From contig NC_081411.1 of assembly GCF_030272615.1 (NCBI RefSeq), positions 156,264,971 to 156,328,970 on the forward strand: DNA of 64,000 nucleotides, read 5' to 3'. The notes under the pieces are model-generated. The model was not told where the DNA came from, made no database searches, and worked only from the letters and a program-made list of their open reading frames with translations. The translations under genes were made by a program, and so were the position numbers. The DNA comes from Cryptomeria japonica (Eukaryota > Streptophyta > Pinopsida > Cupressales > Cupressaceae). Shown in pieces: positions 1 through 12,689 of the stretch (positions within the stretch are counted from its first letter, which is position 1; every line of letters begins with the position of its first letter).

Positions 1-220
1 CTGGTCAAATTGTACTGGGATGAAAAAGGCAGTCCAACTCATAAAGAAGGCTAAAGGGTGATTAAAATGCAACACAAAAGCTAGCTATTTTATTATATTT
101 TATTATATTGCTTCCATGCACAAAGTAATCTATTAGATTTGACAGTTGCATGAAAAGAGGGATTGAGAAAGAGATAGACAAAATACTTTTCAGGATTCTA
201 TGTAGTAATCTTGTTCATTA

Positions 221-2760
221 TTGATCTATTGCTATAAATTTTAATTCTTATATAATAAATTGATCGATGTTAATTATTAAATTGTTTATATTTTTTCTAA
301 AAAATTTAATATGATATATATTTTTAATATTTAGAACAAAAATGGTTTAGTTAAGTTTTTTATGTTTAAGTGAAGATTCTATCATAATTGACTAGAGAGT
401 CCTTCTTTTAGTATATATTTTAAAGTATCTTAATATTTGCACTTTAATTCTAATCATTTTATTTTGTATATGATCAACAAATGATAATATAAAATAGTAT
501 AAAATTTGAATATAAATTCAATTGATATTGAGTAATATAATTTGTATTTCAGGAAATTAACTATGATGATGGAATCCAGATGTATAGAACGAATCAAACT
601 TATAGAAACACTTGCTAAAGAATTGCCAGAGGGAACTATCAGATTCAATTCTGAAGTTGTTTTGATAAATAAGGATATCTCATCTTCTCTGACCTTGTTG
701 AAGCTTGCAGATGGAACATCTATTACAACAAAGGTACATTTTTCTTCACTGATAAGACATAAATGTCAATATATTTGATTTAACCATTGAAAGAACATTT
801 TGTTCAATAAGAATAAATTATTCAATTTAAATATAATTAAAATATACAATTTTTTAATCATTATTTAACTATCACATTAAATAATATTTGAATAAAAGAG
901 TAAACATAATGCTTAAAATATATTGATTAAATAATTCCTTATGTATTTAGAATCTTCTGTAACGTATTATGGTTATGAATATGTTTACAGGATTTTCCTA
1001 ACATGGTTGGCTAAATTTTATTTACATATTCTCTATAGATATTAATAGGCTGTGATGGAGTTTACTCAGTAGTTGGGAGGTGGATGGGTATACCACCAGC
1101 AAAGTCTTCAAGACGCACTGCTATTCGAGGCATGACAACATATGAGGAGAGCCACCAACTAGAAAAGTTTCATTCACAGGTTTGGGATAGAGGATTAAGA
1201 GCTGGATTCATTCCTTGCACAGAAAAACAAGTTTATTGGTTTCTAACCAGAAGATCACAACCTCAAGGTATATTTCTTAGTTATAATTATTGACCCATTT
1301 ATAAAAAAATAACTTTGTTTTTATCAATGATTAGAATTCTTTCCATTGCTCTCCATTTTATTGCATAAATAATTGAAACATAACAGTTAAATGACATTTT
1401 TTTGTGGAAAATGGGTGAAACATATTAATAATTTGTAAAATAGATTGTAAATTAACAAGATTTAGGATGAATCCAAATTTTAACTTAAAAATATACAACA
1501 AAACAAAATTAAATTTCACCATTACAGTTACAACATAAGTAGTTTTCATATTGTAAACTTTTTTTAACTGATTTCATATTTCTCGTTGATTGAGAGTTCC
1601 AATTGTTGATCTCTAACTTAATCTTAATGTTTTGCAACTGCGTGAACACTATTAATTTTATTTCACTCTCTTTGGGGTTCGATTTCTATTTTTGCAGATG
1701 TAAATATCTCTGGTGATGCTGAAAAGATTCGACAATCAACTTTAGACACTATCCGTGATTTCCCAAAACCATTTGCAGAGTTGATTGAAGCAACTCCGGC
1801 AGAAACCATTAGTTTGGTAGATATGAAGGTGAGGTTAGCATATCCATGGGAGAAGCTCCTACCTGGTAAAGGAAATGGAAGTGTGACACTTGTAGGAGAT
1901 GCATTGCATCCAATGACCCCTGATCTTGGTCAAGGTAAAATGAATTTTAAAGTTACCAGTTACCAAATGTTTTATAACTTTTTCTGAAAGTCCTTTAAAT
2001 TTTTAGAGTAGAATCTTTGTATTGCTTTTAGTTTTGAAAGTAGTTGCTTTGTATTTCATATTGTTTTGATTTAAGAATAAGTAAATTGGATTATGATTTT
2101 AACTTTATGTGCAATTGGGTTCATTTATTACAGGCTCAGGTTGTACTTTGGAGGATGCAGTAGTTCTGGGAAGATGTCTCGGAGAAACTATGAAAAACAT
2201 AAACATTGTACAATGGGGTGAGGATAAAGAGAAAAAGATAGAATGGTGTTTCAACAAATACTTGCAAGAGAGGAGATGGAGAGTGTTTACCCTTATCAGT
2301 GCAGCATTTATTATAGGAATTGTGAACGAAGGATCCTCTAAACTCATTCGTTTTGGTCGTGATAGAATTTTATTTCCATTGTTTTCCATGTCATACTTCA
2401 AGTATTTTGCAGACTTTGACTGTGGAAGTCTGAAATTCGATTCATCCAAAGAGTGAAAACAAACATTTGCTCTTCAATAAGAAATATGTAAGGAATAGTC
2501 AGACAGTAAACGGGTTAAGGAAACCAATTCAAATATTATTAGAATCCTTACCAAAGATTTGTAAATCTCGTTATGAAATAATCTAATCATTCCCTTTCTT
2601 GATTTTAAGATTCTTTAGTTTATTGTTTCATAGAATAAAAAAGGCCAAAGCTATTTTAAAATTTCAAATTTATTGGAGTCCATCTATGTGTGAACATGTT
2701 TCGATTAAATTGTTATAAGTGACAACATACCTGTATATTCACATCTCAAGGAAGCCGGTA
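221..2760 (+). repeat. Segmental duplication, copy 1 (monooxygenase locus)
   Basis: Introns and downstream flank, not only exons, match the second locus: roughly 221-552 with 14,557-14,933, the intron near 1,560-1,697 with 27,000-27,124, and the 3' flank 2,457-2,760 with 27,743-28,060. This shows a DNA-level duplication in direct orientation, not a retrocopy. The left limit is uncertain because similarity fades near 150-220. Confidence 0.8.
553..2456 (+). CDS. FAD-dependent monooxygenase copy 1, last four exons (partial)
   Basis: Exons 553-733, 1039-1267, 1698-1934 and 2134-2456 join in frame, all with AG acceptors and GT donors. The stop is TGA at 2454-2456. The second exon opens with ILIGCDG (1039-1059), the DG motif of flavin monooxygenases. 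It also carries GFIPC and VYWF, typical of plant MO1/MO2/CTF2-type proteins. The third exon has the GD motif (GDALHPMTPDLGQG, from 1895), which contacts the FAD ribose. The last exon starts with the LEDAVVL helix and ends with FDCG near the C-terminus, as in plant members. These enzymes use FAD and NAD(P)H to hydroxylate small substrates; the substrate here cannot be told. The N-terminal exon with GxGxxG must lie left of the window. No stop or frameshift was seen in these exons, so this copy may be functional. A possible polyadenylation signal (AATAAA) lies near 2634. Confidence 0.88.
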
Positions 2761-2920
2761 AATAAAGGAAGCCAGTGCCTCTAGTTCATTGGGGAGAACT
2801 TAGAAAAACTCATCTGCATTAAATGAATTCAATGACCCTTTTGTATTTGATGGGTCCTCATGGAAAGTATAAACCATGGTCTCTAGGAAAGACATTTCTA
2901 GTGTTTTCTCGTGTCCTTTT

Positions 2921-5307
2921 AATTATAAAATAAATTATTTTCCATGTTTTTTTATTTTAATTCAATATTAAAATTTATTCATTTTAAATTTTATTTAGAG
3001 TTAGATGTTTTGAATATATTAAATAAGAGGTCCAGACTTTAGCATAATTGAAATACCAACAAGTGACAAAAACGAAGAGCTTACGAGGGGTGAGGACCCA
3101 ACACTAGTCAAAATTATGGATATGGTACTACAAAATGGGTGTTGTTGTGGCACCAAAGAAATCATGGTGTTCGATCAAAAGGTATCAAACAATCTTCTGC
3201 TGTGTTTACAAAGTGAAATATAAAGAAGAGTGTATGCCCCCCCCCTTAAAGTGTTTGCATGCACCAACCTTAAGAAATTTCTATAAGGTAGTATACATCT
3301 AAAGACAAGCACATCAAAATAGTGAAATTTTCCCAAATATAGATAAGTCAAAGGTGAAAGTCATATACAAGATAAGAGCACATAAGGGATCCATGATCTA
3401 GGTAAATATGCACATCGAATAAATCATGTACATCAATATATAGAGCTTACAACATGAACACAGGGCCTTTTAGGTCAGCATGGAAGAGACCAAAATAATC
3501 AATGATTTGCATCATCTTTCAAAGACAATAGAAAAGAACATTTTTGATAAAAGTACATTTACAATATACAACATGTATATGAAAAATAGAATAATTGAGA
3601 TACAAATAAATGAATGTCACAATAGTATTAGTTACTTTTTATCATTGTGTCAATGAAGCCTCAAGGGTCATCCAAAGAGAGATGAACAAACAAGAGATGC
3701 ATCAAGTAGCACATCATAGGGAAGAACATCACATGCAAGAAAAAATTGAAAACACAATGGTACTACATGAACAAAGCTAGTCTAGAAAATTATCCACCTC
3801 CCAATCTCGCTCATCATTATATAGAGATGATGGACAAGATGCTAAAGGAGATACAACTAGTATAGTAGATAGAGCTATGTCTGTTTACAAATATGGATCA
3901 CACTCTAATGATTGATCATGACGTGTGTTGCTACTAGCTATAGTTAGTTCTTTAAAAAACATGAAAGATAGCTCATTATCATTTTTAATAGTTTCAATCA
4001 CGTTATCTAAAGCATCATGTAAATTAATCATTATAGGTGATTTGATAGGAAGAGGAGAACAGTTTCTTTGAATCAACAACTTCAACTTTTGATGAGGTTG
4101 AGATAGATAAAATAAATTATAAAATAAATTATTTTCTCTGTTTTTTTATTTTAATTCAAATATTGAAATTTATTTATTTAAATCTTTATTTAGAGTTATA
4201 TGTTTTGAATATATTAAATTAGAGGTCCAAACTTTACCATAACTGCAATACCAACGAGTGACAAAAACCAAGGGCTCACGAGGGGTGAGGACCCAACACT
4301 GGTCAAAATTATGGATATGGTACTGCAAAATGGGTGTTGTTGTGGCACCAAAAAATCATGGTGTTTGATTAAAGTGTATCAACCAATCTTTTGGTATGTT
4401 TACAAACTGAAATATAAAGAAGAGTGTATGCCCCCCCTTAAAGTGTTTGCATGCACCAACCTTAAGAAATTTCTTTAAGGTAGTATACATCTAAAGGCAA
4501 GCACATCAAAATAGTGAAATTTTCCCAAATATAGTTAAGTCAAAGGTGAAATTTACATACAAGATAAGAGAATATAAGGGATCCATGATCTAGGTAAGTA
4601 TGCACGTCGAATAAATCATGTACACCAATATATAGAGCTTACAACATGAACAAAAGGTCTTTTTAGGTCAGCATGGAAGAGACCAAAATACTCAATGATT
4701 TGTATCATCTTTAAAAGACAATAGAAAAGAAAATTTTTGATAAAAGTGCATTTACAATATACAACATGTATATGAAACATAGAATAATTGAGATGCAAAT
4801 CAATGAATGGCACAATAGTATTAGTCACTTTTTATCATTGTGTCAATGAAGCTTCAAGGGTCATCCAAAGAGAGCTGAACAAATAAAAGATGCACCAAGT
4901 AGCACATCATAGGGAAGAACATCACATGCAATAAAAAAAATGAAAACACAATGGTACTGCATGAGCAAAGCTAGTCTAGAAAATTATCCACCTCGCAATC
5001 TTTCTCATCATTATATAGAGATGGTGGACAAGATGCTAAAGGAGCTACAACTAGTATAGTAGATAGAGATATATCTATTTATAAACATGGACCATGCTCT
5101 AATGATGGATCATGACATGTGTTGCTACTAGCTATAGTTAGTTCTTTAGAAAACATTAAAGATAGCTCATTATAATTTTTAATAGTTTCAATTATGTTAT
5201 CTAAAGAATCATGCAAATTAATCATTATAGGTGATTTGATAGGAAGAGGAGAACAATTTCTTTGAATCAACAACTTTAACTTTTGATGAGGTTGGGATAG
5301 GTAAGAG
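2921..5307. repeat. 1,194-bp direct tandem duplication, two units
   Basis: Unit 1 is about 2921-4114 and unit 2 about 4115-5307; equivalent positions are 1,194 bases apart throughout. Both contain a C-run (3238-3245 and 4431-4437), the same internal landmarks and, on the minus strand, a short open stretch of about 65 codons (3885-4085 and 5079-5273). Those stretches share residues such as LIQRNCSPLPIKSPIMINLH. I do not recognise that peptide and cannot show that it is expressed. The units differ by scattered substitutions and small indels, so the duplication is not recent. Confidence 0.85.
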
Positions 5308-8112
5308 TCATCTCTAGGGGTGGGTGATGGTGGAGAAATTCAAGGAGGTAGGGCCAAATAAATATCTAACTATTTAGGGGAATACTCACTTCACACAACA
5401 AGCTCACGAGTCTTGGCACAATGTTATCACCAACATTATCTTTCACTACAAATTGGCACAATATTGTCACAAGCATTCTCTCTTACTACAATTTTATTCG
5501 TTACAAATCAATTTTTTCATTGAAAGAGTTTGGGTAACACTCAACATTAATTCCCTTTGTTTTTTAGTTCTAGGAACGTAAGGAGGAACATAAGGAAACT
5601 CTAAAAGTTTTTATATAGGAAGAGTGCTAGATAGTTTTAGGCATTTGCCTCTTTGTCCTTTATAATATGGTGGAGATTGAAATAAAATACACATTGGACA
5701 CTCTAGGAAGAGGGATGATTCCTAGCTTAGGATGTAGTTTACTTATTACTTATAGGGAAAGAAGAGTTACTTCTACATCCATAGATGTCAAAGGATCCTT
5801 ACGAATAGTAGTCAGAATGGGTCCCACATAACTACATAAGGATAAATCAACTATTATCTTGGATTTAAAATTTTGATAGGATAGTGTGTGTGGGAAAAGT
5901 GGTTAGCAGAAACGTAAAATTCGGTTTCAAAAAGATCCACACACCAATGGGGCTCTTGGTGCAATTTATGGAGCTATATTGAATAGCTCAACTTCCCAAG
6001 GGGTGTTCTATTATTCTCTATGTCATTTGATACCTCAAGTCAATGCTTTTTCTCTCAGATCACTAAGCAAACTGACTTAGGAATGACACCTCCAAGAATG
6101 AGTGATGTTTTATTAATTTAGCATGAATGCATTCCTAGATGTGTATGATATTGAATCTATGATGATTTAAACTAGCATGAATATGATGTTGTGATAAAGA
6201 TTAGTAATCCTATCCTAACAGCATATACTAATCTAGCATGGATATGCTATGATATTTAAAATTACTTCTAAATGCTCTTAAGATGATTTTTATCAAAGAG
6301 AGACTAAATGCTTAATAAAATGACTATAGATTAGATGCATGAAACTTGGATCTATCAAAATGAGAGAATGAGAGCTCTATTTATATAAAAAATAGGGCAA
6401 TGGATGGTCAAGATAGGATAATCTTAACAAGGGCCATGATTGAAAGTTAATCAATCCATGTTTACAATTCTCACCAATGAAATGGTGACAATTGTCAACA
6501 AGAGACTGCTTGAGAGGAGATGTACGAAGCATTAAATGTTTGAGAAGACATGAAGGGTACCTTAGGGGGTAAGGGTTAAGTTTAAGTTAGGGTTATCCAA
6601 TGGATAAAGCTTTTACCCAAGGGGTAAGCTCTTGTGGAAGGGTTAGAGGAATAACCAAGGTTAAAGCCATGAATGCTTGATGAGACCCTTGGGTTAAATG
6701 GGAATTGAGTTAGAGAGAAAGTGTCTAATCATGCAAGAAGGTTGAGTTAACCACTAATGGTTATGAAGACTTTGAAGGTTAACTTGTTGAGGACATAAAG
6801 CTTTTAATGGTTATTGAAGACTTTGAGGATTTGAGAAGTGACTTCCCTTTGCTTAGGGATGTGACAATATTTAGGAGATGGATTAGGCTAAATTAGAAGT
6901 GATTAAAATAATCTAGAAGTTTTTTAGGAGGCAAGTGGGAGATGTAGGATTTTACAAGTGGATGGAGGAGAATTTTAATTACAATAAATTTCTTTATTTC
7001 AACAAAAATAGATGCAACTTTCATTAATACAAGTGGAGGATTTAAATAAATAAATTAGATTTATTTAATTGCAAGGATCAATTTAATTAAATGTAAATTT
7101 AATTAAAAGGGGAGAAAGGGAAATTAATTAAATAAAGTGATTTATTTAATTAAAGGTTAGAAAAAGGCTTAGGTGAACTTAATTAAATAAATTGAGTAAC
7201 TTATTTAATCAAATAGATGAATGCGGAGAAATTAATTAAATAAAGGAATGAGGTTAAAATGAATATTAAATATTCACTTAGGAAAGTGGTCAGATTTGTA
7301 CGTCTACATTTTGCCCCTCTTTGAAGTGACATGTGTGCACATGTTGATTCAAAGAAAATTTGTCATATTTGATGAGCGTTTTTGAATGCTTTGGAATTGA
7401 TTCATCTCCCAAAAATGATGTTGATAAGGCTAAAAGTGAGAAAAAATGAGGAAAATACATGCCCCACTTACTAACCTTGTTGAATTTTACTCTATAGAAA
7501 GGTAAAAAGTGATTTAATTCTTATCATTTGCACATATGTCTCCTTGTGACTATGACACTTGAGCTCCAACGAAAATGCCGGTTCCTTATGCTTCGCACCG
7601 ATTCGAGTGTGTTTGTCAATACCGAAGGCCTGCCGTGTATGGCTTACCTATAAGTCATCTAATTTTGCCATGTTTTTGATTGATTTTGCTTTTTTTTAGT
7701 CATGTTTTTTATTTTTTAGTTGAAAAATTGCCGTTTTAGTGCATGGGGGTCTATTTTTAGTACATACTATAGGAACGATAGCGCGTAGGGTTAACCTAGC
7801 TAGGTTAGCATGTAGGTTGCATTTTGCAGTGCGTCAACATGTTAGGGTAGTGCGTAGGGTGTTTTAGCACTTTGGGTTAGCAGTGTAGCACAATGGAAAA
7901 ACTAGTTAGAACAAAGAGGATTTTAGCACGTAGGGTTAAGTATCTAGCGCATTGGTGAAAAAAGATAGTGCATAGTTAGCAACTTAGCGCATAGGAGGTC
8001 TGTTTTGGCATGTGGGGGAAAAAAAATGGGTAGAAAAGACTTGGAAGAATGCGTCATGGGGAGAATAGATGAGGTAGATGGCTTAGGAGTGGATAGGTGC
8101 CTGCTGAGTGTT
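5308..8112. other. Gene-free AT-rich stretch
   Basis: No coding region was recognised. Around 7,040-7,270 the motif TTAATTAAATAAA recurs in many variants. Around 7,740-8,000 there are several degenerate copies of a phrase like 'agcgcgtagggttagc'. This may be LTR or flank of the element carrying the mobile-domain gene downstream, but no LTR ends could be identified. Confidence 0.45.
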
Positions 8113-8397
8113 TCAAGATGGGTTATGAGCCAATGTTTTGCCTACTTTGGTGATGTCTGAGTCTTGATATGATGATTTCGAGTCTGTTGTTGAAATTTCT
8201 TTTGATATGGAGTGCCAAGTCGATTGATTGTTTGAATGAGGATCTTGATGTTCTTTTGATGTGGATCTTTGATTTTTGCCTTGTGATATGAATTTGATGT
8301 CCGATATGAGTTTCGATTCTTGATTTGCGATATGCGTTATGGATTTTGAATTGCTTGTGTTATGGGTCTTTGATATGATTTCTCGACATGAGTCAAA

Positions 8398-8556
8398 TTG
8401 TCGATATGGGTCTTTGATTTTTGATATGGTGCTTTGATTTTCAATAGGGTGCTTTGACTTTTGATATGGTGCTTTGATTTTTGATGTGGTACTTGATTTT
8501 CGATATGGTGCTTTGATTTTTGATATGGTGCTTGATTTGATGCTTCGTTGTTTCAA
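8398..8556. repeat. Minisatellite, about 20-21-bp unit
   Basis: The unit 'gatatggtgctttgattttt' and close variants repeat about seven times with small length changes. Looser relatives extend left to about 8,160. A minus-strand open frame of about 147 codons across 8113-8556 (Lys/Ser/Ile-rich) follows from this repeat having a length divisible by three, and is not evidence of a gene. Confidence 0.8.
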
Positions 8557-8746
8557 GTTGATTTTGTTTTGATTGGATATATCAGATAGATGTGGGAATT
8601 GATGATGGACATTTGTTATTTTGCAGGCACAACTTGGTGTACTTCAGTGACGAGAGTGATTTCCATGACCATGGTCATTTATTCTGTGACTATCACAAGA
8701 TGATAGGGATGTGATTGAAGGATGCAATTTATCTTCTTTACTAGAC

Positions 8747-10476
8747 ATGCCTCAGTATATCATTAACTAAGGTTTGTTGATAGCTTTGGTGGAGAGGTGG
8801 CACAATGACACGAACACCTTCCATTTGGCTACTAGCAAGATAATAGTCACACCTGAGGACTGTTGTCACATTCTATAGATTTTGATTGTGGGGGCCTTGT
8901 TGCCATATGAGAAGACTGAGGAGGGTGGGACAAAGGCTCTCCATTGCATCTTTTAGGATGATCAGATTTGTGGATATGAGATCCCATGGCAAGAGTTTGT
9001 GGATTTGGATTATGCTCCGTTGCCTTCGGTATTGACCGGTTTTATTGGTGGATTTCTATGTCCTGGCCATAGGTCGAAGGGACTAGCTATGGGATGGGGA
9101 TTGGTTCTAGAGGATATGGTGACATAGGGATGTAGGTTTGCATGGGGGTCCTGTATGTTATCCCACCTTTACAAAGAGCTTCAACAGGTGGTGTATCTAG
9201 GATATAGTAGTTTGTCAGCGGGGGTGACATTACTATAGGTGTGGGCCTGGGAGCACATTCCTATGTCGAGATCGCTTGCAGATAGGGATAGGCTAGTTGG
9301 TCGATCATATGCTTATGGGTACACAGGTATAATTGTCCAACGCGTGCTAGGCAAACTAGACCACTAGTTTAGAGCATTGGATGATATTGATATGATCATT
9401 TGGAGATTTTATATGGATTGTGAGTTGTGGGCTAAGGACAGGCTAGAGAAGCCCTATGTGTATATGTTGAGATATTTGATAGGGCAGACACCCTTTATCA
9501 TGAGTGATTTTTGCATAGCTGTATTCAACGACAATATGGGAGACAACAGGGGATGCCACAGGGAGCATGTTTATATGCTTGCTGAAAACAAGATGTGCCT
9601 GAGTGGGGACCTATGGTGGATAGTGTAGCGGTGGTAGAGGAGTACATGACATTGGCAGGCCAGATCTGGGATTATGGAGCTAGTTTTGTTGATGCTGGGA
9701 TGATAGAGGAGTTATCTACCTACTTCATGGCACATGCAGTGGCATGGATATCGAATCTAGCATAGATGTTACCTGCTTTTGATGATGATGATGATGAGGA
9801 GCTAGAGAGGCAAGGGGGAGTTAGACAGAGAGATGAGGAGGGAGATGAGGTAGGAGATGGAGGTGGGGATGATGGAGGAGGTGATGGAGGAGGTAGTGGA
9901 GGAGGTGATAGAGGAGGTGATAGAGGTGGAGGGAGAGATAAAGGACAAGGAGGTGATGGTGGGATAGATAGAGGATGAGGAGGGGATGGAGGGAGAGGAG
10001 GAGGACTTCTCCTTGGTGTTGGTGGTGCTGGTAGGGTAGGTGCAGTGCTAGTGGTCGTGGGGGGTATAGAGGATGTTAGGCGACCCACCTAGAGGAGGAG
10101 ATCAGATGTTCCACCTCCACCGGCACCTTGAATAGGGACAGGTATGGGTGGGACCATGATATAGGTACACGTTCAGATTAGGGTACTCACCCATTGACAA
10201 GACTCACATATTAGAGCCCTAGAGGTCACAATGTTGCAACTACAGACATAGGTGTTAGCACAACAACACCATATTACATAGATTATGGCAGAGTGGGATA
10301 CAAAGAGAGAGCGTTGGGGCCGACCAGAGGAGATTGTAGAGAGATTGGAGAGAGCGATAGGTGGTGCCTTGATGTGGGATGCACTGAGGGAGATACGGTA
10401 CATGGCCAAGGAGGCCGAGTACTACAGGCAGTTATATGAGGAGTTAGTCCCTAGAGAGCACAGAGTTGCTAGCTAA
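8747..10476 (+). pseudogene. Plant mobile domain (MAIN/MAIL-like) pseudogene
   Basis: The frame from 8747 to 9628 keeps one phase and reads as the plant mobile domain (PMD, 'aminotransferase-like') found in MAIN/MAIL proteins and in some gypsy and MULE transposons. Landmarks are ALVERWHNDTNTFHLA, then ...IIVTPEDCCHIL (the TLEDV region), and VWAWEHIPMSR (the LWAWERI motif). About six in-frame stops interrupt it, mostly TAG or TAA where Gln would fit. After 9628 the meaning continues in another phase: an acidic run (DDDDDEE, 9778-9798), a Gly/Asp-rich low-complexity tract (about 9,840-9,980), and a charged, probably helical tail ending at 10476 with the TAA stop. A dead copy, probably carried by a transposon, fits best. 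The domain assignment is firm; its carrier is not known. Confidence 0.75.
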
Positions 10477-10902
10477 GCAGCCAGTTGATTTGCTCGTAGT
10501 TAGATGGGGACAAAGAAAAAAGGTGTTACGGGGCCTCCCCGACATGATCCACTTGGTGGAGATCCAGGAGCTGGGACATCTGCTATGAGACCATCAGCCT
10601 CAGGAGATAGTCATACTTGAGAGACTTGTCTCTATTGTATTGTGATCATTTTATTGTATTTTGATAGACATGATATCCCTTGTACATTTTGATCATTTTT
10701 TAGAGATATAGATATGGTATTGATTTCTCTGATCCACATCTGGTGTGTTATGGATCATGATTTATGATATGCATTGATATGATGTTTCTATGATGATGAT
10801 GTAATGTTTAGATAGTAATTCTTTTGATTTTTATTATGATGTATGAGTCATGATGAAATGAGAATATGATGAGGCATTGTTACCTTGATTTATTTGATGT
10901 AT

Positions 10903-11056
10903 GATATGATAATGATGTGAGATGTATCTTGAAAATGAGATGTATGATAATGATAATGATGTGAGATGTATCTTGAAAATGAGATGTATGATAATGATAA
11001 TGATGTGAGATGTATCTTGAAAATGAAATGTATGATAATGATAATGATATGAGATT
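10903..11056. repeat. Tandem repeat, 44-bp unit, about 3.5 copies
   Basis: The landmark 'gatgtga' falls at 10914, 10958 and 11002, with a variant at 11046, giving an exact 44-bp period. The unit contains 'gtatcttgaaaatgagatg' followed by a 'gataatgataat' run. Confidence 0.88.
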
Positions 11057-11061
11057 AATTT

Positions 11062-11170
11062 AAAATGATATGCAACTAAATGCAAAATTAATATGATATG
11101 CAACTAAGTGCAAATTTAAAATGATATGCAACTAAATGCAAGCTTAAGATGATATGCAGCTAAATGATCA
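11062..11170. repeat. Tandem repeat, 28-bp unit, four copies
   Basis: 'gatatgcaactaaatgcaa' and variants start at 11067, 11095, 11123 and 11151, exactly 28 bases apart. It follows the 44-bp array directly, so two unrelated minisatellites sit side by side. Confidence 0.88.
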
Positions 11171-11425
11171 CCTTCATTTTGTCGTTGTCATTCCTCTTTA
11201 GTCACTCATTTTTGCTCTGTTTTGGTTTGTCATCATTGAGATTTTGATGTGTCCATTTGAAGAGGAAGGATGGATTTTCCCTACTAAATTAAGTCCCCAC
11301 TGACAGAAGGGCCAAGATGTTGTAAATGTCTGCAACTTCTATGTTGGTGCATGGATAAGATTGCCATGAATTTGGCACTTAGGACTTTTATTTGCAAATT
11401 GATAAGAGTCTTTCTCCATTGTTGG

Positions 11426-11955
11426 CTAGTAATATCCCATTCTCAGAAGTTTTCTAGTGAGAGTAGGACCACTTGAATGCATGCCACATATACCCTCATG
11501 AAGCTCATGTAGAGTAGAGTCAAATTCATTACGATCAACACATTGAAGAAGAGCACTAGCTAGACCTCGATGGTAAAGTGTGTCAGCGGTTAAGGTATAA
11601 TGGGAGGCTTTTCGGATAAAGCTGCGTTTTTGGTTACGAGAGAGGTCGAGTGGTAAGGTATTGGTTTTAAGATATTCATATATTGTCCCGTATAGAGGGG
11701 AGTCTGAATCAATTAAGGCATATATGAAGTGGGATGCAAAATTGTCATAGGTTGGGGAAAATAGTTGCTCTACCAAAAACTCATAACAAATTTGTTGCTC
11801 TGGAATTTGTAGTAGTGAAGCAATAGTGGTCATTGTTTTGGCAGCTTTGTTGTCCAACCTTGGTATTTTCTTGAAGGTGATGTGTACAAAGTACTTTTTG
11901 AAGTCATCCACCATTCTTTTGTATGGCAACAGTTTGTCATCCTTTGTCTAATATT
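11426..11955 (-). pseudogene. Ty3/gypsy RNase H-integrase fragment
   Basis: The minus strand encodes about 175 codons. They begin TKDDKLLPYKR (end of an RNase H region, with IPRLDNKAA, the 'N-x-x-A-D' neighbourhood), pass through a linker, and end HELHEGICGMHSSGPTL...MGYY. The last part is the start of the integrase zinc-binding domain (the H-H half of HHCC) of Athila/Tat-type gypsy elements. The fragment stops before the CxxC half and the catalytic core. The frame is open over this span, but it is only an internal slice of a polyprotein. A related slice lies on the other strand at 45,057-45,430. Confidence 0.8.
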
Positions 11956-12689
11956 CATTGTTTATCTGATTATACCTTCAATTGAGGATGCAATTCTCTT
12001 ACAATAAGTCCTTCAAGTGTTGATGCAATAACATGATAAATTATTATAAAATAAAATCATAATTGAAACATAATAGAAAACACCTTGATGCAGCTTGCTT
12101 CTCCTTAGACTCAAATTCTCTTTTTAAGAATAATTTCTCTTGGAAGTAAAGAATGAGATGATAATGTGATGATGAAATGAATTAGGAGGGATGCCTTTCT
12201 TTTTTTGGTCTCATAGTTAAATCACCCTTTGGCTGACTTAGAATTATCATATTTTTGCATTGAGGATAGTTATAGAAAAGACCAAAATATTATCCTCTTC
12301 AAATTTTTGCCAAAAAAGCATCAAAAAATGATGCTTGGGGTGCCCTTGTCTCGATAAATTAGGCATAAAATTTTATGATCACGAGATAATAGGGCCTTGA
12401 TTCCAAAAATATAATTTATATGGAATGTAAGAATGTTTAGATGCTGTAAAAGGTTTAATGAACTTTGAAATGACCTAGGACCCATATAAGCTTGAAAAGA
12501 AATAAGATAAAGGGCACACCTAAAATAAGGGCCTAAATAATAAAGTGTTGATGTATTAGGACTCATAATATTGAATTAAATATTATTTTAATACGAGAAA
12601 GGTCCAATAATACATAGCGGAATGGGAAATACTAAAATGAGAGCTTGGATAGTGTGAATTTGGACATCGTAATCAAAGGAGTATATTTT

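Noticed and set aside
1-220. Possible preceding exon of monooxygenase copy 1
   Set aside because: No phase gives residues resembling the N-terminal flavin-binding fold, and no convincing donor was seen.
1861-1866. Internal donor 'acctg|gtaaag' in monooxygenase copy 1 as a real exon end
   Set aside because: The normal donor at 1935 keeps the GD motif and matches the family. The internal site matters only in copy 2, where the normal donor is deleted.
8113-8556. Minus-strand open frame of about 147 codons, Lys/Ser/Ile-rich
   Set aside because: It runs along a minisatellite with a unit of about 21 bp, which stays open by arithmetic. No domain or start context.
9720-10088. Minus-strand proline/serine-rich frame
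   Set aside because: It is the complement of the Gly/Asp-rich tract of the mobile-domain pseudogene on the plus strand.
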